64,000 bases of DNA, from assembly GCF_006503695.1 (NCBI RefSeq), contig NZ_SBIK01000016.1, positions 1 to 64,000 of the forward strand, in the 5' to 3' direction. The position numbers and the translations under genes were made by a program. This stretch comes from Tepidiphilus succinatimandens. Its GTDB lineage: Bacteria; Pseudomonadota; Gammaproteobacteria; Burkholderiales; Rhodocyclaceae. How positions within the stretch are numbered: the first letter of the stretch is position 1; the number at the start of each line of letters is the position of its first letter. Positions 51,428 through 59,307 of this stretch are shown here, in pieces. Below the pieces are notes generated by a model. It did no database searches. It had not been told where the DNA came from and saw only the letters and a list, made by a program, of their open reading frames with translations.

Positions 51428-52087
51428 CTAAAAGCCGATCGTCGCGAGGATGGTGCTGCGCACCGCGACGAACATCGGCCACAGGATCGAGGAAGCCGCG
51501 CCGCTCAGCATGGCCACGAGCAAGATGGCGATGCCGTAGGGTTCCACCTGCGACAGGGCCCAGGCCGGACGCGGCGGCAGCAGGCTCACCAGCATGCGGC
51601 CGCCGTCGAGCGGCGGCAGCGGCAGCAGGTTCAGCACCATGAGCGCGACGTTGACCGAAATGCCGGCGTCGGCCATGCGCGCGAGCGGCACCGCCCAGAA
51701 AGGCGGCAGAAAAGTGAGCGCGAGCTTGAACAAGAGCGCCCAGCCGAGCGCCATCGCCAGGTTGATGCCTGGCCCGGCGCCTGCCACCCAGAACATGTCG
51801 CGCTTGGGATGGCGCAGGCGCGAGGGGTCGATCGGCACCGGCTTCGCCCAGCCGAAGAGCAGCGCCCCGGCGCCGGTGAGTAGCGACAGCAGGAGGATGC
51901 CGGCCGGCACGAGGAGGGTACCCACGGGGTCGACATGGCGCAGGGGGTTGAGCGAGATGCGCCCGGCACGCTCGGCGGTGGGATCGCCGAAGGCGCGCGC
52001 GACGTAGCCGTGCGCCGCCTCGTGCAAGGTGATGGCCAGCAGTGCCGGCAGGGCCCACACGGCGAGATCGGCAAGGAAGGCGTTCAT
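51428..52087 (-). CDS. Site-2 protease family (M50) membrane metalloprotease
   Basis: 219 residues, about five membrane helices. The zinc motif HEAAH is in LLAITLHEAAHGYVARAFGD and the second ligand in NLLPLPPLDGGRMLVSLLP. It is a compact form without PDZ domains. The ATG overlaps the yciO stop by 4 nt. The substrate is unknown. Confidence 0.92.
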   Translation of the reverse strand: MNAFLADLAVWALPALLAITLHEAAHGYVARAFGDPTAERAGRISLNPLRHVDPVGTLLVPAGILLLSLLTGAGALLFGWAKPVPIDPSRLRHPKRDMFWVAGAGPGINLAMALGWALLFKLALTFLPPFWAVPLARMADAGISVNVALMVLNLLPLPPLDGGRMLVSLLPPRPAWALSQVEPYGIAILLVAMLSGAASSILWPMFVAVRSTILATIGF

Positions 52088-52710
52088 TCGACGAGAAACG
52101 GCGTGGGGTCGCCCGCCCCGACACGCACGATGCGCGGCGTCTCGCCCGTGAGATCGACCACGGTGGTGAGCTCGCGGCAGGTCTCGCCGGTGTCGACGAT
52201 CACGTCGATGAGCTTGCCGATACGCTCGGACACGGTCTCGGCATCGGGCAGGGGTTCTTCCTCGCCCGGCAGGATGAGGCTCGTGCTCAGCAGCGGTTCG
52301 CCCAGCGCTTCCAGAATCGCCTGCACCACGCGGTGCTGCGGCACGCGAAGCCCAATGGTGCGCCGCTTGGGATGCAGGATGCGTCGGGGCAGATCGTGCG
52401 TGCCTTCGAGGATGAAGACGTAGGGGCCGGGGGTGTTGGCCTTCAGCAGGCGAAAGACGCGGTTATCCACGCGGGCGTAGTTGCCCAACTCGGAGAGGTC
52501 GCGGCACAGCAGCGTGAAAGGCTGTGACTCGTCCATGTCGCGGATGCGGCGGATGCGGCGGATCGCCTCGACGTCACCGAGATGGCAGGTGAGGGCGTAG
52601 CTCGAATCGGTGGGCATGGCCACGACCGCGCCTTCCCGCAATTGGCGGGCGACGAGGTCGACGAGACGTTTTTGCGGATCGACCGGATGAATGGAGAGGA
52701 TTTGCGCCAT
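52084..52710 (-). CDS. yciO: YciO-like YrdC-domain protein
   Basis: 208 residues of the Sua5/TsaC fold. VVAMPTDSSYALTCHLGD, then FTLLCRDLSELGNYARVDNR, NTPGPYVFILEGT and RRTIGLRVPQHRVVQAILEA follow E. coli YciO closely rather than TsaC. Its role in nucleotide or tRNA modification chemistry is not firmly known. It lies directly downstream of rnm (yciV), the same pairing as in E. coli. Confidence 0.9.
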   Translation of the reverse strand: MAQILSIHPVDPQKRLVDLVARQLREGAVVAMPTDSSYALTCHLGDVEAIRRIRRIRDMDESQPFTLLCRDLSELGNYARVDNRVFRLLKANTPGPYVFILEGTHDLPRRILHPKRRTIGLRVPQHRVVQAILEALGEPLLSTSLILPGEEEPLPDAETVSERIGKLIDVIVDTGETCRELTTVVDLTGETPRIVRVGAGDPTPFLVE

Positions 52711-52719
52711 AATCAAACA

Positions 52720-53559
52720 TTATAGCGCGCATTCGAGCAGCTGCCACACCGGCGTGAGGTCGGGCGGCAAGGGATGCGCTGCCCCCAGGTCGACCGGCGA
52801 TTCGGCCGGGGCATGGAAGTCGGAGCCTATCGAGGCGGCAAAGCCCCAGTGACGCGCAACGTGCGCCCAGCGGCGCATGTCGTCGGGCCCGTGGGAACCA
52901 GAGCTCACTTCGACGGCCGCGCCCCCCGCCTCATCGAAGCGCCGCAGCAGCTCTTCGAACTGCGCCGCCGAGAGACGATAGCGCGCCGGATGCGCCAGCA
53001 CCGCCACGCCGCCTGCGCCGCGAATCCAGGAAATCGCCTCTTCGAGCACGGCCCACTCGTGCGCGACGTAGCCGGGTTTGCCCTTGGCGAGATAGTATTG
53101 GAACACCTCCGAGACCGAGCGCATCAAGCCGAGCGAGACGATATGGCGGGCGAAATGCGCGCGGCTCACCAGGGCTGGATTCTTCGCCAAGCGCATGGCG
53201 CCTTCCCAGGCCCCGTGGATGCCGTGGCGCTCGAGCTCCTCGGCGATACGCCGGGCCCGCGCGTCGCGCCCCGAGCGCACCCGCTGCAAGCCTTCGCTCA
53301 GGGCGGCATCATCGGGGTCGACGCCCAGGCCGACCACATGGATCGTCTCGTCGGCGAACGACACCGAGATCTCCACCCCCGGCACGAACGAGATCCCCCA
53401 CGCGCGCGCCTCTGCCTCGGCCGCAGCGCAGCCGGCGGTCTCGTCGTGATCGGTGAGGGAAAGCAGCGCCACGCCGTTCGCGGCAGCGTGACGCACCACC
53501 TCGGCCGGGTCGAGCACCCCGTCCGAGACGAGCGAATGGCAATGCAGATCGACTTTCAT
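52720..53559 (-). CDS. rnm: PHP-domain 5'-3' exoribonuclease / nucleoside bisphosphate phosphatase (RNase AM, YciV)
   Basis: 279 residues. Metal-binding PHP motifs are VDLHCHSLVSDG, SLTDHDETAGC, GVEISVSF, VLAHPARYRLS and GSDFHAP. Homologues mature the 5' ends of rRNAs and hydrolyse 3',5'-bisphosphonucleotides. The start at 53559 (MKVDLHCHS) is favoured over the longer frame because the protein fold starts there. Confidence 0.9.
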   Translation of the reverse strand: MKVDLHCHSLVSDGVLDPAEVVRHAAANGVALLSLTDHDETAGCAAAEAEARAWGISFVPGVEISVSFADETIHVVGLGVDPDDAALSEGLQRVRSGRDARARRIAEELERHGIHGAWEGAMRLAKNPALVSRAHFARHIVSLGLMRSVSEVFQYYLAKGKPGYVAHEWAVLEEAISWIRGAGGVAVLAHPARYRLSAAQFEELLRRFDEAGGAAVEVSSGSHGPDDMRRWAHVARHWGFAASIGSDFHAPAESPVDLGAAHPLPPDLTPVWQLLECAL

Positions 53560-53590
53560 CACGCCCTGCCCTTCGCCCGGAGCCTTTCGT

Positions 53591-54022
53591 TCAGTGAACG
53601 GAAACGAGCTCGATCTCGAAAGTGAGGTCGCGCCCAGCAAGCGGGTGGTTCGCGTCGATGGTGATCGAATCTTCGGTCACTTCCACGACGACGATGGGGA
53701 TCTGCCGACCGTCGCGCGACTGCATCACCAGCTGCTGCCCCACTTCCGGTTCGAGATCCGGCGGCAGCTGCTCGCGCGGCACCTGCAGCACCGCCTCGGC
53801 CACGCGATCGCCGTAGGCCTCGGCCGCCGGGATGGTGACGGTCTTCGTCTGCCCCACGGCCATGCCTTCCACGGCCTGTTCGAAGCCGGGAATCACCTGT
53901 CCGGAGCCGACGGTGAATTCGAGCGGGTCGCGCCCGGCGGAGCTGTCGAACACCGAACCGTCGTCGAGCTTGCCGGTGTAATGGACCTGGACGGTATCGC
54001 CCGCTTTTGCTGCCTGATTCAT
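53591..54022 (-). CDS. FKBP-type peptidyl-prolyl isomerase (SlpA/FkpB-like)
   Basis: 143 residues. VQVHYTGKLDDGSVFDSSAG, GSGQVIPGFEQAVEGMAVGQ, an insert-in-flap chaperone domain (VTIPAAEAYGDRVAEAVLQV) and ANHPLAGRDLTFEIELVSV are present. There is no His-rich tail and no signal peptide, so it is cytoplasmic. It is the second SlyD-like protein of the window. Confidence 0.92.
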   Translation of the reverse strand: MNQAAKAGDTVQVHYTGKLDDGSVFDSSAGRDPLEFTVGSGQVIPGFEQAVEGMAVGQTKTVTIPAAEAYGDRVAEAVLQVPREQLPPDLEPEVGQQLVMQSRDGRQIPIVVVEVTEDSITIDANHPLAGRDLTFEIELVSVH

Positions 54023-54188
54023 GATCTTTCCTTTCCGCTGTCAAATGGTGCACGTCGGCACAGACCGGCGCGTCCGTCACCTTACCCGGTTTCTCCCGCT
54101 TTGGCTAGACGTCCACGGAAAAATTTCCTTGCCCGTTTCGGCGCTTGATGCTAATTTGGCGCCCCTGCCGTCTGCCACGGAGCCTGCG

Positions 54189-54572
54189 ATGAATCCCACG
54201 CCCCACGACCGATTCTACCTGCCCTCGCACCAATGGCTGCGCCGCGAAGACGGCGGCGCTTTCACGCTGGGCATCACCGATCACGCCCAGCGCGAGCTCG
54301 GCGACATCGTCTATGTACAACTGCCCGAGCCCGGTCAACACCTGGAAGCCGGCGACGTGCTCGCGGTGGTCGAATCGGTCAAGGTCGCCTCCGAGATCCT
54401 CTGCCCCTTTCCCGCCACCGTGGTCGCGGTGAACGAAGAAGCCCGCGAGCGGCCCGAGCGGCTCAACGAAGCCCCCTACGAAGTCTGGCTCGTGCAACTG
54501 CTGCCCGACGACGGCGCCTCCATGCCGGCGCTGCTGGATGCGCGCTCCTACGACGAACTCCTCTGCGCCTGA
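54189..54572 (+). CDS. Glycine cleavage H-like lipoyl carrier protein, isolated and divergent
   Basis: 127 residues. FTLGITDHAQRELGDIVYVQ and VLAVVESVKVASEILCPFPA contain the lipoylated K65 in ESVK. The C-terminus reads LNEAPYEVWLVQL, lacking the G-E-G-W form of ordinary H proteins. No gcvT, gcvP or lipoate ligase gene is near. The next gene, a GH17 glucan enzyme, starts 3 nt later. It may be an alternative H protein or a lipoate relay; a normal glycine-cleavage role is less certain. Confidence 0.75.
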   Translation: MNPTPHDRFYLPSHQWLRREDGGAFTLGITDHAQRELGDIVYVQLPEPGQHLEAGDVLAVVESVKVASEILCPFPATVVAVNEEARERPERLNEAPYEVWLVQLLPDDGASMPALLDARSYDELLCA

Positions 54573-54575
54573 AGC

Positions 54576-56135
54576 ATGCCTGCCCCTTCCTCTGCCCCCT
54601 CGAGGCTGCTCTTCGTTCTGACGGCGCTCGTGCTCCTGGCGATGCTCGGCTGGTACTGGCGCGAGAGCCGTCCCGTGGAACTTCCCTCCTCGCCGCTCGC
54701 CGACCCGCGCATGCAGTGCGTCTCCTACGCCCCTTACTACCGCGACGGCTACACCCCGTTCAAGGAAGACCTGCGTCTCACCCGGGAAGAGATCGCCACC
54801 GATCTGCGCGCCCTCGCCGCCGTGACGCGCTGCGTGCGCACCTACTCGGTCGACCAGGGGCTGGATCAGGTTCCCGAAGTGGCGCGCGAACTCGGGCTCA
54901 CCGTGCTCCTCGGGGCCTGGATCGGGCGCGACGACGAGAAGAACCGCCGCGAGCTCGAGCGCGCACTGGACGTAGCCAACGCCAACACCGACGTCGTCAC
55001 GATGCTCATCGTCGGCAACGAGGTGCTGCTGCGCCGCGAGCAAAGCCCGGAGGCGATGGGGCGATGGCTGGAAGAAGCCCATGCGCGCAGCCGCGTACCG
55101 GTGACCTACGCCGACGTCTGGGAATTCTGGTTGCGTCATCGCGCTGCGCTCGAACCGCACGTCGACCGCGCCACCATCCACATCCTTCCTTACTGGGAAG
55201 ACCGGCCGCAGCCGATCGAAGCGGCGATCGATCATCTCGTGCGCATCAGGATGCTCGCCCGCACCCTGCTCACCAAGCCGGTGGTGATCGGCGAGACCGG
55301 CTGGCCCAGCGCCGGGCGCCAGCGCGAAGGGGCGATTCCTTCGCGCGTCAACCAGGCGCGCTACGTGCGCGAGTTCCTGGCACTGGCGGAGCGCCGCGGC
55401 TGGCAGTACAACTTCATCGAAGCGGTCGACCAGCCCTGGAAGCGCTGGCTCGAAGGCACCGTGGGCGGTCACTGGGGCATGCTCGACACGTCGCTCGCGC
55501 CCAAATTCCCCCTCACCGGGCCGATCGCCGAGCGTGAATCCTTCTGGCCGGTGCTCGCCTGGGCGGGCATGGGTGCCGCGCTGCTGCTCCTCCTGGCCGC
55601 GCCAAGGGCTGTGAGCGGACGCGAGCACGCATGGCATGCGCTCGCGGGCGCCGTGCTGGGGCTCATCGCGATGTGGCAGTGGGAACACGCCTTGCTCGCC
55701 TACCGCGACGCCGTGGAATGGGCGGTACTGGGGGTGATCGGGATCGCCTCGATCCTCGTCGCCGCGCGGCTTGCCGTGGCGCCGAGCTTGCCGACCCGGC
55801 CCGAGGCGGCCAAGTCCGTCGCGCTCGCGCTGCGGCTCGTGCTTTTTGGCGCCGCCGTGGCCTCGGTCTGGCTCGTGGTCGACGGCCGCTACCGCGACTT
55901 CCCCACCGCGCTCTACCTGCCGCTCGCGCTCTTTGCCTGGCGCCGCGCCTGGCCCGTCTCCGCCGAAGAGCGCCTCTGGGCCTGGATCCTCTTCGCCTTC
56001 GGCCTCTACCGCTGGCTGGAAGAACCGGGCAACGGCCAGGCGCTGCTGTGGGGCCTCACAGCGATGACGTTTGCGCGCGCCATCCACGCGGCGCATCGAA
56101 CCACAGCCGCGGCAAGACCCATAGCGCCGCGATGA
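54576..56135 (+). CDS. GH17-family membrane beta-1,3-glucan enzyme
   Basis: 519 residues. An N-terminal membrane anchor (about 10-27) leads to a periplasmic GH17-like TIM barrel. The acid/base E149 is in LIVGNEVLLR and the nucleophile E240 in VVIGETGWPSAG. From about 345 on come six or so membrane helices of unknown role. GH17 includes glucanases and transglycosylases; next to an NdvB-type synthase a trimming, branching or ring-closing role is likely, as for NdvC of Bradyrhizobium. The start is 3 nt after the GcvH-like stop. Confidence 0.82.
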   Translation: MPAPSSAPSRLLFVLTALVLLAMLGWYWRESRPVELPSSPLADPRMQCVSYAPYYRDGYTPFKEDLRLTREEIATDLRALAAVTRCVRTYSVDQGLDQVPEVARELGLTVLLGAWIGRDDEKNRRELERALDVANANTDVVTMLIVGNEVLLRREQSPEAMGRWLEEAHARSRVPVTYADVWEFWLRHRAALEPHVDRATIHILPYWEDRPQPIEAAIDHLVRIRMLARTLLTKPVVIGETGWPSAGRQREGAIPSRVNQARYVREFLALAERRGWQYNFIEAVDQPWKRWLEGTVGGHWGMLDTSLAPKFPLTGPIAERESFWPVLAWAGMGAALLLLLAAPRAVSGREHAWHALAGAVLGLIAMWQWEHALLAYRDAVEWAVLGVIGIASILVAARLAVAPSLPTRPEAAKSVALALRLVLFGAAVASVWLVVDGRYRDFPTALYLPLALFAWRRAWPVSAEERLWAWILFAFGLYRWLEEPGNGQALLWGLTAMTFARAIHAAHRTTAAARPIAPR

Positions 56136-56460
56136 CCCCCGGCGTGGCGGCATAGAAGACCGTGGCCGCCACGCCGAGCCACAGCGCCGCCACCGCCCAG
56201 CGCCGCGACCCATAGACCTGGGCGAGCGCCGCGCACAGCACCGCCACCCAGCCGATGCGCTCCTCGAGAAAAGCCTGAACCAGCAGGAACTTGGCCGCGC
56301 AGGCAAAGCCCCCGCCGGGCACCCACGTCCCGCCGCAGGCCGCCGGTGCGAGCTGCGCCTCGAGCCAGCCGAAGCGCACCCACAGGCAGGCGAGTCCCAG
56401 CAGGATCGCCCCCACGAACCAGCCGCGCGCCAGCGCACGCCATCTGCTCTTCTTCGTCAT
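56056..56460 (-). CDS. Hypothetical membrane protein
   Basis: 134 residues with about three or four membrane helices (GWFVGAILLGLACLWVRFGW, IGWVAVLCAALAQVYG, VAALWLGVAATVFYAATPGV) and a periplasmic-looking Cys pair (CGGTWVPGGGFAC). No family is recognised. It overlaps the GH17 gene 3' end by 80 nt in antisense and fills the gap before the synthase gene. The hydrophobic pattern suggests a real gene, but a chance frame cannot be excluded. Confidence 0.5.
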   Translation of the reverse strand: MTKKSRWRALARGWFVGAILLGLACLWVRFGWLEAQLAPAACGGTWVPGGGFACAAKFLLVQAFLEERIGWVAVLCAALAQVYGSRRWAVAALWLGVAATVFYAATPGVIAALWVLPRLWFDAPRGWRAQTSSL

Positions 56461-56573
56461 CCCGTTCGTCTTTCGCATTCGCCAGGAAACAAACATTTTC
56501 TCATCGTCTCGGCCAATTCCGCACGGGAAGCCGTAAAATTCGCCGTTATCCTCCCGTACGACGGATCGGTGCA

Positions 56574-59285
56574 GTGAGCGCAAAACTCCATCTCTTCTGG
56601 CGGGGGCTCGTCGCCCTCTTCCTCACCCTGCTCGTGATGTTCGGCACCTTCAAGCTGTGGCAATGGCAGGTGCGCGTCGACACCATGCCCGGCGTCTCGG
56701 GCGAGATCGGCGGCTTTGCCTACACCCCCTTCCGTCGCGACCAGTCACCCCTGGAGAAGAAATACCCCACGCCCGAGCAGGTGGCCGAAGACCTCGACAT
56801 CCTGAGCAACTACACCCACCGCATCCGTACCTACGGCGTCACCGACGTCCCCGCCATCTATCCTCTGGCCGAAGAGAAAGGCTTCAAGGTGGCCATGGGC
56901 CTGTGGGTGTCGGCCGACAAGGAACTCTCCGAGCGCGAGATCGCCACTGGGCTCGCTCTCCTCAAGAAACACAAGAACATCGAACGCATCGTGGTGGGCA
57001 ACGAAGCCCTGCTGCGCAAGGAAATGACGGTCCAGGAAATGGCCGCCCATCTCGACCGCGTGCGCGCCGACATCCGCCGCCAGTTCCGCAAGGGGCAACG
57101 TCCGCCGGTCTCCACCGCCGAGCCCTGGCACGTCTGGCTCGCCAACCCCGAGCTGGTCGACCACGTCGACTACCTCATGGTGCACCTGCTGCCCTACCAC
57201 GAAGGCATCTCCTCGGCCCGCGCGCTCGAATACGCCTTCAGCCGCTACGAAGAGCTGCGGCAGAAGTTCCCCAAAAAACCCATCGTGATTGGCGAGATCG
57301 GCTGGCCCACCAGGGGTGAGGTGATGCCCAACCTCATGGGCGGCGACGAATACGCGCGTGCCGCCTCAGAAGACGCCGCCCGCTTCGTGCGCGGCTTCCT
57401 TGCCGACCCGCGCTCCGCCTTCCTCGACTACTACATCATGGAAGCGTTCGACCAGCCGTGGAAAGTGGCCGTCGAAGGCTGGGCCGGCGCCTACTGGGGC
57501 GTGTTCGACGCCGACCGCCATCTCAAGTACCCCCTCGACGGCCTCATCGTGCGCGACGTGCGCTGGAAAGAAAAGGCGCGCCTGGCGGTGGCGATCGCGG
57601 CCGTTCCCATGTTCCTCATCGCCTTTGCCCTCGGCAGCTGGAACGTGCTCGGGCGCCTGTGGCTCATGGGGCTGGTGCAGCTCTCCGCGGCCGTGCTCGT
57701 AGTCGGCGTCTATCTGCCCAAGGATTATTACCTCTCGCGCGGCGACCTCGTCGGCCTCGTCTTTCTCATCGTCGCCACCCTCATGACCATCGCCGTGCTG
57801 CTGTCACACGGGTTCGAGTTCGGCGAGGTGCTCTTCAAGCGGCAATGGCGCCGGCGCTTCACCCCCCGTGAGCCGCTGCCGCCCGAGCAGCAGCCTTTCG
57901 TCTCCATTCACCTCGCCTGCTACAACGAACCGCCCGAGATGGTGATCGCCACCATCGACTCGCTCGCCCGGCTCGATTACGCCAACTACGAGGTGATCGT
58001 CGTCGACAACAACACCACTGACGAAGCCCTATGGAAGCCGGTGGAAGCGCACTGCGCCACGCTCGGGCCGCGGTTTCGCTTCTTCCACCTGCCGAAGTGG
58101 CCCGGGTTCAAGGCCGGGGCGCTCAATTTCGCCCTCAAGCAGACGGATCCGCGTGCCGAGATCGTCGGCGTGGTCGATGCCGACTACGTCGTCGAACCCG
58201 ACTGGCTCGCCCGCCTCGTGCCGCACTTCCTCGACAGCCCCCAGGTGGCCGTGGTGCAAGCCCCGCAGGCGCACCGCGACTTCGAGCACAGCTTCTTCCA
58301 GCGCATGTGCAACTGGGAGTTCGAAGGGTTCTTCCGCATCGGCATGCACCACCGCAACGAGCGCAACGCCTTGATCCAGCACGGCACGATGACGCTCATC
58401 CGCCGCCGGGCACTGGAGGAAGTCGGCGGCTGGTCGGAATGGTGCATCTGCGAGGATACCGAACTCGGCCTGCGCCTGATCGAGCTCGGCTACGAAACCC
58501 GCTATGTCGATCACATCTTCGGTCGCGGGCTCACGCCGTCGGACTTCGCCGCCATCAAGTCGCAGCGCTTCCGCTGGGCGTTCGGTGCGATGCAGATCCT
58601 CAAGGCCCACCTGCCCAAGCTCCTGGGGCTACAGCCCTCGAAGCTGAACTTCGCCCAGCGCTACCACTTCCTCACCGGCTGGTTCGCCTGGTTTGGCGAC
58701 GCGCTGCACCTCGTCTTCGCGCTCGCCTCCATCTACTGGACGCTGGGCATGATCCACTTTCCCAAGACCTTTGCCCTGCCGGTGGCCTCGCTCGCCATGC
58801 CCGTACTCGGATTCATGGCCTTCAAGACCGCCCTCGGGCCCGTCCTCTATCGCCGCACCATGCACACGCGCTGGATCGACATCCTAGGCGCTTCCATCCT
58901 CTCCGTGGGACTCGCGCACACCATCGCGCGCGGCGTCTTCGCCGGGCTCTTCCAGAAGAAAGGCACCTTCGTGCGCACTCCCAAAGGCTGGCGCGCCAAG
59001 GGAACCTTCGCCTTCTTCGGTCCCATCCGCGAGGAACTCGGCCTGCTCGCGGCGATCCTAATCGGCGCGGCCGTACTCGTGGCCAAGCGGGGACTGCTCG
59101 ACCTGGAAGTCAAGCTCTGGCTCTCCATCCTCATGCTGCAAGCGATTCCCTACCTGGCCGCAGTCCTGTGCCAGATCATCGCCTATCTGCCCGACAACGC
59201 CCCGCCCGAGGAACAGGCCGCCAAGCCGGCTGTACCGAGTGTTGCGGAAACCCCCGCCGGCGTTTCGGGTACAATGGCCCATTGA
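56574..59285 (+). CDS. ndvB: GH17-GT2 fusion: NdvB-like beta-1,3-glucan synthase
   Basis: About 903 residues, GTG start at 56574 (SAKLHLFWRGLVALFLTLL). Residues 1-27 form a membrane anchor. A GH17 domain (about 45-330) has E144 in VVGNEALLR and E241 in VIGEIGWPTRG. Two or three membrane helices (335-415) follow, then a GT2 domain (440-680) with D478, the DAD at 535-537, CEDTELGLR and QRFRWAFG (QxxRW). More helices (680-880) form the export channel. The architecture matches NdvB of Bradyrhizobium and Pseudomonas, which makes cyclic beta-1,3-linked glucans. The duplicated GH17 activity upstream suggests a two-step product. Confidence 0.88.
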   Translation: MSAKLHLFWRGLVALFLTLLVMFGTFKLWQWQVRVDTMPGVSGEIGGFAYTPFRRDQSPLEKKYPTPEQVAEDLDILSNYTHRIRTYGVTDVPAIYPLAEEKGFKVAMGLWVSADKELSEREIATGLALLKKHKNIERIVVGNEALLRKEMTVQEMAAHLDRVRADIRRQFRKGQRPPVSTAEPWHVWLANPELVDHVDYLMVHLLPYHEGISSARALEYAFSRYEELRQKFPKKPIVIGEIGWPTRGEVMPNLMGGDEYARAASEDAARFVRGFLADPRSAFLDYYIMEAFDQPWKVAVEGWAGAYWGVFDADRHLKYPLDGLIVRDVRWKEKARLAVAIAAVPMFLIAFALGSWNVLGRLWLMGLVQLSAAVLVVGVYLPKDYYLSRGDLVGLVFLIVATLMTIAVLLSHGFEFGEVLFKRQWRRRFTPREPLPPEQQPFVSIHLACYNEPPEMVIATIDSLARLDYANYEVIVVDNNTTDEALWKPVEAHCATLGPRFRFFHLPKWPGFKAGALNFALKQTDPRAEIVGVVDADYVVEPDWLARLVPHFLDSPQVAVVQAPQAHRDFEHSFFQRMCNWEFEGFFRIGMHHRNERNALIQHGTMTLIRRRALEEVGGWSEWCICEDTELGLRLIELGYETRYVDHIFGRGLTPSDFAAIKSQRFRWAFGAMQILKAHLPKLLGLQPSKLNFAQRYHFLTGWFAWFGDALHLVFALASIYWTLGMIHFPKTFALPVASLAMPVLGFMAFKTALGPVLYRRTMHTRWIDILGASILSVGLAHTIARGVFAGLFQKKGTFVRTPKGWRAKGTFAFFGPIREELGLLAAILIGAAVLVAKRGLLDLEVKLWLSILMLQAIPYLAAVLCQIIAYLPDNAPPEEQAAKPAVPSVAETPAGVSGTMAH

Positions 59286-59307
59286 ACCGTAATTTCGTAG
59301 GAGTGTC

